The notes under the pieces: generated by a model | What the model was told of the DNA's origin: nothing | The model's input: only the letters and a program-made list of their open reading frames with translations | The model's database searches: none | Shown: one piece after another, positions 54,926-64,000 of the stretch | Layout: the number at the start of each line of letters is the position of its first letter | Position numbering within the stretch: position 1 is the stretch's first letter | Position numbers and translations under genes: made by a program | Source: Phaseolus vulgaris | Lineage: Eukaryota; Streptophyta; Magnoliopsida; Fabales; Fabaceae | Length of the DNA: 64,000 nt | Direction: 5' to 3' | Assembly: GCF_000499845.2 (NCBI RefSeq) | Contig: NC_023756.2 | Coordinates: 9,345,344-9,409,343, forward strand

Positions 54926-57420
54926 ATGGATCACTTTCCATCAAATCATGGATGGATGTATGATAGGTGTTATAGAGGAAGAGGTGCTTTGAAAGAGTCT
55001 TTTATATTGGGAGTTGAAGAGTTTATAACGAAAGCTTGCCAACAAGAATGTTATCAAAATGATGGGGGAATATGATGTCCATATAGTAAGTGTGATTGTA
55101 CAAGAATTTTGGAGGAAAGACTTGTGAAGGTTCACCTCTACAAACATGGTTTCAAATCTAATTACTGGATTTGGATTGATCATGGTGAAGACATGGTAGA
55201 ATGTGACTTGTATAATAACGATAACTGCATGGCTTTGGGAATAACTTGAGGTGCACACAATCACTCACAAGATGACCAATTTATGTTGATAGAATAAATG
55301 GTGTATGATTCTCTTAGGCAACAAGAGTCATTCTGAGTACCAAATGTAGATAACACGGAAGAGCCTCCGAACGAAGAAACTCAAATATTTTAATTATAAG
55401 TTTTTGTTGGATGCAAATATGCCATTGTATGAAGGGGTATCAGATTCCAAATTATCAATGTGTGTCAGGCTATTAGCTTGCAAATCCAATTTGAATATTC
55501 CTGACCAATGCTTAGAGTTTATTTCAAAAATGCTTTTGGATACAACGCCCACCAAAATAGGTTTGCCTAAAAGTTATTACGATGCAAAAAGGCTAGTGTT
55601 GAAGTTGGGATTACAGGCTAAGAGGATTGATTGTCGTGTAGATGGTTGCATGCTCTTCTATGATAACGAATACGGTAAAAATGATGTAGCGTTGCTTGAA
55701 TGCAAATTTTTTCACAAGTCAAGGTATCATCACCAAAACACCGGAGCAAGTAACAAAAAACCAGTTCCTGTAAAGGCAATATTCTATTGGCCAATAATTC
55801 CAAGGTTGCAAAGAATGTATGCTTCAACACAGACTGTGGGACAAATGACATGGCGCTATGATAACAGAAGCAGTAATGGTGTTTTGCATCATCCATGTGA
55901 TGGCGAGGCTTGGAAGCACATTGATAAAATATATCCCGATTTTTTTGTGGAGGCACACAATGTTCGATTAGGTTTATGCTCTGATGGTTTTAATCCATAT
56001 GTGCAAGCATCAAATGCACCATATTCATGTTGGCCAATAATTATGACCCCGTACAATCTTCCTCCCGAAATGACAAAGCACGAATGGACTTAAGTTTGTA
56101 TTGTAGGCGAAGAGACTTGGAACTGAAGTCACATCCTAATGGAAAGATGTTCAAGCCAAAAGCAAATTACACACTTGCAAAAGAGGAAATTAAACATGTG
56201 TATTAATGGTTAGAAAATCTTAGGATGCCTGATGGATTCTCTTCGAACTTGGCTAGATGTGCTGATGTGAACAAGGGAAGGGTGCTTGGGATGAAAAGCC
56301 ATGATTGTCATGTATTCATGGAATGCCTACTTCCCATTGCATTTAGTTCGTTACCAACTCATGTTCGAAATCCCATTATTGAGGTAAGTCATTTTTTCAA
56401 AGATTTGTGTTCTACAACATTAAAAGAGGATGAACTTACTAGGATGGAACAAAACATTCCAATAATTCTTTGTAAGTTGGAAATAATATTTCCCCCAACA
56501 TTTTTTGATTCTATGGAACATCTCCCTGTCCATCTAGCATATGAAGTCAAACTTGGTAGAAATGTCCATTATAGGTGGATGTACCCATTTGAAAGGTAAT
56601 AATAAGAGTTATTAGTCTTTATTTAATGTGAACTATAATTATCAATCATAACATATTTCTTTGATTATAGATTCATGGGATATGCTAAACGATCAGTGAA
56701 GAATAAGGCTAGGGTAGAAGGATCTATTTGTGCATCTTATTTGTATCGTGAGACAACTCATTTTTGTTCATACTATTTCAACAACTTCATGTTAAGACCA
56801 CAACATTGTAGAAATGAAGTGGACATTGAAAGTGAAAGGCTTCCATCAATCTTATCTGTCTTTGACCAACCTGGACATCATTCTGGGAGGGAGATCACTC
56901 ATTGGTTTACTGATGAAGAATTGAGCTTAGCTCATGTTCATGTTTTGATCAACTGTAATGAAGTTAAACCATACCTTGAGTAAGCCTCATGCAAGATTTT
57001 CTTTTAAAAAACTATTATTCATTCATTAAGTTATCACTAACCTAATGCATAGACACCTATATATTGACAGCTCTTTCTTACAATCTAATAAAAATTTCGA
57101 ATCACATTTTTTGGCTCGTATACATGTAGAATTCCCTTTGTGGTTTAGGAAACAAGTATGTATCTACAAATTGTATAATTTATTTTTTCTTAACTTCTTT
57201 AACCATTTCATAAAAAATTAATGACATTGATATATTAATAGGTTCATAAAGACCCTTTAACTGTGAAGAACCAACACCTAAGAGATTTATCACTTGGTCC
57301 TTTAACGTGTGTAAAAGAATGACCCACATTCTTTGTGAATGGGTACAAATTCCACACTCATGCATGGAGCGAGGGAAAGAAAACAATAAATAGTGGGGTC
57401 CATGTAAAGGGTCTTACAAT
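54926..57420 (+). pseudogene. CACTA TNP2-like transposase, copy B, broken
   Basis: ATG at 54926 with the transposase-associated start (GWMYDRCYRGRGALKES). An Arg codon is changed to TGA at 55073-55075, with more stops near 55246 and 55296. The TNP2 region is open at 55404-56093 (MLFYDNEYGKND, GEAWKHIDK, LGLCSDGFNPY, NLPPEM). There the frame jumps by an internal deletion of roughly 660 bp relative to copy A (its 46003-46662), removing the DFPAYGMLPGW region. DUF4218 follows (56225-56595: LARCADVNKG, KSHDCHVFMECLLP), then an intron (56597-56670) and FMGYAKRSVKNKARVEGSI. Pieces of the NQHLRDLSLGP and DUF4216-leading region run to about 57420. Clearly non-functional. Confidence 0.85.
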
Positions 57421-57774
57421 TCTTCGACCTCAGATAAAAAAGTTTTTTATTTTACTGTAATTGGTTTGATCCATCAATAGTTGGGAGTAGGTAACTATAT
57501 TTAAATTATTGTTTATAATAAACTATATGTACTTTAAAATTAATTTAAACTTATTTTGTGTTGCAGTATTTTATGGATGCTCAACCATTAAATTAAGAAT
57601 AAATGGACTATGTGAGGAATTCTCGGGCCACATACTTCATTAGGTTTTATAACTTTAGACTATTTAATGAATAATATATAGGTTTAATTAATATAACATG
57701 TTTCTAATGTATAGGAAATTAGCTAAGTAGATAGTAGTAGATAGGAATATATATTGGTGGATGTAAATGATTAT

Positions 57775-57778
<4 letters not shown>

Positions 57779-57806
<28 letters not shown>
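57779..57806. repeat. (AT)n microsatellite
   Basis: About 14 AT dinucleotides. Confidence 0.9.
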
Positions 57807-57809
<3 letters not shown>

Positions 57810-57929
57810 TTGATTGTGTTGAAAAATGTGTATCTGATTGTTTGAAATATTATTGCATATTTGGTTGGGCTTTTAAATGAATACGTAAATTAAGAGGAGG
57901 AAATACATAAAGCAAATTGAACTAAAAAA

Positions 57930-58328
57930 TATGTCATCAGAGACTACGATTGTAGTCAAACCATAGTCTATGAGACACTATAGGCGCCGATTATGGACAA
58001 AATTGTCGTCTATAGTGGCCCATAGACTGTGATTTTGACTACAACCCGTAGTCAATGGGAGAGACCATGCAAGAAAAGGGTATAGGCCCAGAAAAGGATA
58101 TAGGCTCCGATTCTTGTAATAACCATCGCATATACTCTTATCTGCTATATTAAGATATTATATTATGTAAGAAATAGGCGTCAGTTACTAAAATAATCGT
58201 CGTCTATAGTGACATTAATAGACTACGATTCATAACCGTAGTCGATAAGTCAAAACTATAGACGACTTGCTCAAAGACTACAGTTGTAAAATCGGTGTCT
58301 AAGGTCCTTAAATTGTTGTCTAAAAGTG
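57930..58328. repeat. CACTA B right subterminal repeat region
   Basis: Repeated and inverted short motifs based on (A)GACTACGATT, ACCGTAGTC and CGTCTATAG recur about ten times ('gactacgattgtagtc', 'cgtctatagtggc', 'atagactacgatt', 'ccgtagtcga', 'actatagacgac'). Such clusters flank CACTA ends and serve as transposase binding sites in En/Spm. Confidence 0.6.
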
Positions 58329-60867
58329 TTTTTATACTAATGATATAATAATAATTTATTTAAGATTTTTTATTTGGTGAAATTTACCTCTTAATTATAA
58401 AAATGGATAAAATTTGAAAAAATTATTGAAATGGGTAAGTGAGATAATATGACTTCATTTTAAAGAAGTCATGCCAAGATGACACAATTTCAGTGTATTT
58501 GAATTGAAGTCGTACAAAGGTGACATGACTTAGTCATTTTGATATATCCATTTCAATAATTAACAGATAAAACTGCATCAAATTAGTAAAAAGCTCAACA
58601 ATTTACATTAATATTATGAAGTTATCTTATTTTCGAATGGTTGAGAAAATATTTCACGAAAAGGGTAAGCGAAGTTGACGAAAATAATAAGAATAAAATT
58701 ATAAATTAAAAAAAACTAGTTATTGAGTTTATTGACGATAAATTATTATGAAGTGAGTCAGAATTAAAAAATTGTGTTTAAGTCACTTTTTATAAATATT
58801 CACAATTCTTTCTAACACCATTTCTTTAATTTCTTTAAGAGATTGATAAAAAGGTTATCATAAAATGTATTTCTTCCCTAAAATAAGGGATTATTTTAAA
58901 TTCATAATTTGTCAATCATTTATAGTGGTATTTTTATTCCTTAACACTAGGAATTAAGTAAACTAAAATAAACATGGGAATGAGTCATCCCCATAATATT
59001 ATACAGAGGCCCATAATTAATGAAGGAAAAGTAAAAGCAATTTCTTTTTGCACCTCAATGCTTTCTTCCTGCACCACTCTACGTGAAATAACAATTTTGT
59101 CATTTCTTTTTTCATTTTTCCATTGCCACCTCCCTTTTTTTTATTTTAAAATTTATTATTTAGAATACAAAATTATATTCCAAATTTTAGAGTTTCGAAA
59201 ATTTATGAATTAGACAATTTGAAAAAACAAAAAAAAGAAGAGAAATTCTACACCTTTTGCTGAGGGTAATTTTAAAATTAAAATATTTATAGAGGTGCAT
59301 GAAGAGAATATGGTAGGGGAGGAAGAAATTGCCAAAAGTAAGACAACATGCATTGCATGTTCTCTCGAGCCTGTATTTGTAATGTAAGTATACACCACGT
59401 TGTATTTTTATGTGTAGAAAACACGTAGTTTTTATATAAAAAGTATTTTTTTATTTGAGTAAGGTTAGACTAATTCTCTTTCATAATGTTAGTTTTGAAA
59501 CAAAAATAATTAGAAAAAATTAGTGTATTATTGCAAAGCTAAATTTTTAAGTTAAAGATAATGTGATATTTTTAAAAGACACTGAAAAGAAAAGATAGAA
59601 ATTAAAAGTAAAATGCATCGTTGATTAAATAAAAATCTAAAAAAATTGTTTTATCCTTGTATATTGTCAGTTAAATTTTATATTTTGTTGTGTTTTTTAT
59701 GAAATTATATTTCCCATTCTAATAAAAAACATTAGTTCATATCTAATTCTGCTGAAGATAAAATTTGTCATTAAACATTAAATTTAATTATAAGAAATAT
59801 TTAATGAACATATATTTTAAACTTTTAATAAAAATAAGAACGCTAATATGTCATCAAATTGGCTATAATTTTAACTAGACCAACACTCCTAATAATCACA
59901 ATCAGCAAGAAAAAAGTGAAATTCAATGTAAGAGGACCGAACACTAACAAAAAGAAACCTTCGAAAATCATATAAAAGGGGAATACCATAAAAGAAATCC
60001 TAATTTTTAATCTCAAAATAACTTAAACTATCAATATGAGAACTCGTGTTTAAAGAGCTTATGCAATTCAACCATCTATTCCTTAGTCTTAAAGAAATTA
60101 AATTACTATTATAAAATAATTTTACCATACTTCTAACAATATTCTCTTGAAATAAGTCATGAGCATGAGCATTTTATATATGATTTTTTTATACACTAAT
60201 CTTCAGATTGAGTAGAATGAATCCAATGACAAAACTTGTCATCAAAACCAATTTTTTTAGAACATAAATGAGGAAATTCCAGTCAAGTATCAAAAGCTTC
60301 TCTTATGTTAATTTTAAGAGTATGTTTCCTTCAAAACATTTTGTATCCAACAAATTCACTACTCAAAAGTTGTTCCTATGCAGCTCAATATGGTTCATTT
60401 TAGACTTATGAGTGATTATTTTGAATTCATTCTTAAGAAAAGATATTTTGTTCACAGTTGCAGGTATAGTAGCGTTCCTATGAAATAACTGTTTTTTAGC
60501 TTCATATGAACCATTTAACCCTTGATTTATTTTTTATTTATTTTTATTTTATATAGAGAACTCTAGGAGAAGAAAGAATTGCAAAAATAGAATTTCCATT
60601 GAAAGAATAAAATCCAAAATTGTATTGAATTAATAGAGAAGAGAGATTGTATCAAATAATCAACAAACGAATATAACATACTTGATACAAAGACCTGTAT
60701 CAAATAACTCCTTAACAAAATTCTTGTCCTCAAGGATTAACCTCAAAATACTTTTGGTTGATGTCATGGAAAAACTCCCAAATAATTTCTTCAGGCACTT
60801 CATGAATTAAACTAAGACCTCGATAATAGGTCTATTGTTTCAATGTTGTAAAACTTTCACGTCACTT
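58329..60867. other. AT-rich intergenic DNA
   Basis: No gene recognised. Near 60700-60730 the minus strand reads a LEDKNF-like string ('ccttgaggacaagaatttt') of the kind found at the very end of gypsy pol, so this margin may contain a further gypsy scrap. Confidence 0.4.
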
Positions 60868-62556
60868 CCTTAGCGGGTCACTCTGGTTCCAAAGTTATCA
60901 TGACACGACTAACAACATTGTTCTACTGGAACTGAATGTACCGTGATACAAAAACATATATTAAACAGTGTCTTCCCTGTCAACAAAACAAACCCAATAA
61001 TAAAAACCCTTTAGGATTACTCCAATCAATACCTATACTAACCAAGCTTTGGGAAGATTTAACCACTGATTTTATCACCCACTTACCTTCATCTTTTGGC
61101 CACACCGCCATATGGGTAGTATGTGATAGACTGTCCAAATTTTCTCATTTCATCACCCTACCCACCTCCTTCAATGCCACTCAATTAGCTAACCAATTTT
61201 CTATTGAGATTTGCACATTGTATGGAGTTCCAAAGTCTATCATTTATGATCGAAATCCTCTATTCCTTAGCCATTTCTGGAAAGAACTATTTCACCTACA
61301 AGGAACAAAATTAAAATTTAGCATAGGTTACATCCACACACTGATGGTCAAATAGAAGTTATCAATAGAAGTTTGGAAGTCTACGCGAGATGTTATTAAT
61401 TCACGAACTTGGTACAAATTTTTGCATCTAGCGGAGTTCTAGTACAACTCATTGTATCACTCCGTCATCAAAACCACTCCTTTTCAGGCTCTATATGGAC
61501 GACCTCCACCAACAATTCTCGCCTACGTTTTAGGTACAACCATAGAGTCCAACCTTGACATCACGCTCCACGAACATACACAGATGCTGCATCAGTTGAA
61601 AGCAATCCTCGTGAAGACACAATAACGAATGACACTCACAACAAACAAGTCTTGTTGCCACCACACTTTCGACGTCGACAATTGGGTTCTCCTCGCCGCC
61701 AAGCTTACTGTCAAACATCTCTTTTCACCAAGGGTCAAAAAAAGCTCTCCCAGAAATTCTACGGTCCTAACCCCATAAATCGTCGCATCGGCGAGGTTGC
61801 CTATGAACTCCTCCTCCCATCCTCCTCCAAAATCCACCTTGTCTTCCACATCTCCTTGCTTAAACCCTATCACAACCCCAAACCACCCCCTTCTTTCCAT
61901 TTTCCATAAAAAGATGACACACCCTCGTCCATCTCACACCCACTCCCAACACTTTTCCCAAACTCATAAAGCGCCACTTCTCACTCCGAAATTTGAAACC
62001 AACTCGTAACGTCAAACCCAACTCATCCCACTTCAGTCACGACTATGTGTCGACCATCAACGAATCATATTAAACCTCACAACCCTTCCATCGCAACTCA
62101 ACCACGTGGACCTGCACCCTCATTAGTAACACCATTTGTCCCTAACTTTTCACCTACCCCCACACTCTAGAACCTTTCGTGCACAAGTCATTTAAAGGGC
62201 CCAAAACTTTCATGTCCACTCACAACCAAATTAAAACCCCACTCACACTCCCCAAAACCCAGTCATCATACCCCAAAGCCCAACACATTGTTCCATCAAC
62301 TTCACTCCCACTTAACCCAACTTACACTCACGGTCCAATTAACGCCCTACACACAATCCCCACGACCCAATTCTCATATCCTGAATCTCAACATTTTATT
62401 CAATTTGTTTCACTCCCATTTAACCCAGCTTACCCAATACCCACAAACCTTGAGGACAAGGTTGTTCCCGAGGAGGAGGAAATTGATATTAGGCCTATAT
62501 CTTCAAGGCCCATAAGGAAAACATCAAAGCCCGCAAAATTTAAAGGTTACATTTAG
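60868..62556 (+). pseudogene. Ty3/gypsy integrase and C-terminal pol remnant
   Basis: The zinc-binding HHCC start is readable (AGHSG, then a TGA at 60934-60936 where a Gly is expected, then YIKQCLPCQQNK). The rve core follows (TTDFITHLP, IWVVCDRLSKFSHF, YGVPKSIIYDRNPLF). A frameshift near 61325 moves the HPHTDGQIEV segment with the catalytic Glu into another frame. Further on, [22 protein letters not shown] and [14 protein letters not shown] mark the integrase C-terminus (GPY/F module). A final NLEDKVVPEEEEID...SKPAKFKGYI tail ends at 62556. The set fits a Reina/Tekay-type chromovirus-like gypsy pol. Protease, RT and RNase H are not present upstream. Confidence 0.85.
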
Positions 62557-62566
62557 AAACATTAGC

Positions 62567-62769
62567 TGTCATATCTAAGGGAAATATTATGGTTATATCT
62601 TTCTGTTAGTAGAGAAAACAATTGTCCTATAAGGATTAACTTACAATAACTTTTAGGGTCTTTATAAGACATTTCTACGTAATAGAAAAAGGGAGAGAGT
62701 TAATTTTCATTTTTATCTTTTTAGATTATTCTTTCATTTTTAGATTTTTATGCCTTTAACCCATGTAAT
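62567..62769 (+). mobile_element. Putative LTR remnant after the gypsy pol
   Basis: Begins TGTCATATCTAAGG ten bases after the pol stop and has a TATA-like TTATAAGAC near 62660. It is cut off by the minus-strand gypsy fragment. Confidence 0.35.
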
Positions 62770-63345
62770 CTTGATTCTGGTTCCTTGCCTCCAATGACAT
62801 TGCAATCATCCATAGGAACGGAACTTGATGCCACAGCTTCTACATGATTTTTTAGTTGAGAAACGTGAAATATAGTGTGGACTTTAGAATGAGTAGAAGA
62901 ATGTAACTTATAGGCTGCTGCTCCAATTTTGTCTTCAATAAAAAATGGCCCAAAATACTTTGGAGCTACCTTACAATTTTTTTTAATATGTTTTCCTAGA
63001 AGGATGTAGTTCTATCACTTTTGTGTTTATCAGCTTGTTGCATCATGTGGAACTTAATCATATTCAAAGCTTCTTTTCTCTTCTACAAGTTTGTGTCAAC
63101 TAGTTCTATTCTTATTCCCCCGGTAAATAAGGAAGAAAAGTTGGAGGTTTTTTATTGTAAGATACTTCATAAAGACTAGTATGTATGGCACTGTGACAAG
63201 TTGTATTGTACCACCACTTAGTCTAAGGTAGCAATTTTGACCAATCCTGAGGATCATTTGCATACATGTATCTTATGAAGGTTTCCAAACATCTATCAAC
63301 AACTTAATTCTGTCCATTAGTTTGAGGATGATATGTAGTAGAAAG
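62770..63345 (-). pseudogene. Second Ty3/gypsy integrase remnant, minus strand
   Basis: Read on the minus strand from 63345: TYHPQTNGQN followed by a stop in place of the catalytic Glu codon, VVDRCLETFIRYMYAN, DWSKLLP, WWYNTT.HSA, PPTFLPYLP, KFHMMQQADKHKSD, VAPKYFGPFFIEDKIGAAAYKL and VHTIFHVSQLKNH. These are the second half of the integrase core and the GPY/F module of gypsy pol. Several stops and frame changes occur. It faces the plus-strand gypsy remnant tail to tail and differs from it in sequence, so the two are separate insertions. Confidence 0.8.
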
Positions 63346-63369
63346 CTGCATGTATGGGTTCATCTTGTT

Positions 63370-64000
63370 TCATCTCCATTTGTCTTCTCTTCTTAAGACC
63401 TTTTGTTGAATAAGAGCTTTGATGTCTCCAAATTGTGTGTGTGGGTATTGGGTAGTTTGAATTTGTAAATCCACTCTTAGTTAGGATCCAAAGTTGGTTT
63501 AAATCAAATCCTTTTGAAAAAGAGTGTTTTACAAAGAAGTGGAAAAACAACTAGTTGTTTTATCTTTTCAATCGATTGTTTTACACTTAGAGGTTTTTGA
63601 AAAGGATTTGAAACTGTTTTAATTTGCTGTCAAACCAATTCAATCGGTTCTTTCGAAAAATCAACCGATTCATTTTTTAATTTTCTTAACAGAATTCTAT
63701 TAAGTTAGTTCAATCTGTTTTAATGGATTTGAAACTAATTTGCCTTTTGCATTAAATGTTTTTAACAACCGATTGGAGTATATATAATCTGTTTTAGGCT
63801 CGTTATTGATTCACAAGATTGCTTTCAAATCAAGTTTTTCCAAGATTGCTTAAGGCTTTGGATTTTTTCTAAGAGTGGAATAGGATTGCTTTGTAACTTT
63901 TGAATTCAATCTGTATTAGGTGTGATCATTCCTTTTCTCTCTTGAATACTGTATACTTGTTTTGTACATATACAGAGGGTGTTCTGTAATCTGTAGTGTG
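63370..64000 (+). mobile_element. Sirevirus-type LTR, partial, runs off the window end
   Basis: Shares layout with the copia LTRs at 20058 and 24187: 'gtttaaatcaaat', paired (C)AATCGATTGTTTT / CAACCGATT motifs at 63570-63670 and 63767-63775, then 'gattgctt...gtaac...' near the end. The start is approximate. Confidence 0.5.

Larger units (their letters stand above)
53841..58328 (+). mobile_element. CACTA transposon B, internally deleted
   Basis: Candidate ends CACTTTTA (53841) and TAAAAGTG (58321-58328) form an 8-bp inverted repeat, but flanking trinucleotides do not match, so the borders are tentative. Subterminal zones at both sides hold repeated short motifs (left: CGTCGTTTTAGACC and inverted GGTCTAAAACAACG at 53923-54010; right: see 57930-58328). 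The interior encodes a broken TNP2-like transposase (54926-57420). Confidence 0.55.

Noticed and set aside
1..64000. CRISPR arrays, bacterial operons, phage genes or a defence system
   Set aside because: Introns, plant TEs, tRNA-primed LTR elements and a plant transcription factor show this is plant nuclear DNA; no array of identical repeats with unique spacers was seen.

Overview
This is a stretch of plant nuclear DNA. It is very AT-rich, intron-containing and packed with nested retrotransposons and DNA transposons. A phaseoloid legume (Vigna/Phaseolus-like) is my best guess. It rests on repeat styles I associate with that group, such as paired ACAACCGATTGTT motifs in a copia LTR and TTGAGCGA-type short repeats; this is inference, not proof. 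I recognise only one ordinary host gene, a class II LOB-domain transcription factor of the LBD40/41/42 type on the minus strand at 10925-12294. Almost everything else is mobile DNA in various stages of decay.

Left part (1-9761): a Ty3/gypsy-type LTR remnant with a ~60-69 bp tandem motif. Next comes a perfect palindrome (2038-2807) whose centre is made of 25-bp tandem repeats, then a tRNA-derived SINE-like sequence and the 3' end of a Sirevirus-type copia LTR. A complete but non-autonomous gypsy/Athila-like LTR retrotransposon follows (3522-9756, TSD ATGTG, PBS matching tRNA-Asp). Its only coding remnant is gag-tail-like with no pol, and a telomere-repeat patch sits in its 5' LTR only.

Middle-left (9762-19551): the LBD gene, then AT-rich DNA with two short CACTA-ended MITEs, a 42-bp minisatellite, a long (TA)n tract and an unexplained GC-richer island at about 17.95-18.45 kb.

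Middle (19552-31086): a gypsy LTR split by a deleted Sirevirus-type copia element (20058-24671, TSD CACTA). The copia element keeps gag and an env-like ORF but has lost pol and most of the 3' LTR. Then come a minus-strand gypsy LTR with an internal ~1-kb tandem duplication, a copia protease scrap, another LTR-like block, and an unidentified minus-strand ORF with its own TATA box.

LINE (31087-39121): a nearly full-length L1-type LINE with 13-bp target-site duplications and a poly(A) tail. ORF1 (with an RRM domain) is intact, and ORF2 overlaps it by ATGA. ORF2 is broken by a ~1-kb LTR-like insertion and by one late stop.

Right part (39122-64000): CACTA (En/Spm) transposons. One carries a long open TNP2-like transposase exon plus an NB-ARC disease-resistance-gene scrap; others are internally deleted or reduced to C-terminal pieces. 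They are mixed with a solo gypsy LTR, a tRNA-Lys-primed gypsy LTR/gag remnant, two gypsy integrase remnants facing tail to tail, and a partial Sirevirus-like LTR running off the window end. Taken together, the window is a gene-poor, repeat-rich block with repeated nesting events. The best candidates for something unusual are the perfect palindrome, the telomeric patch in one LTR, the non-autonomous gypsy family, the LINE, and the NB-ARC capture.
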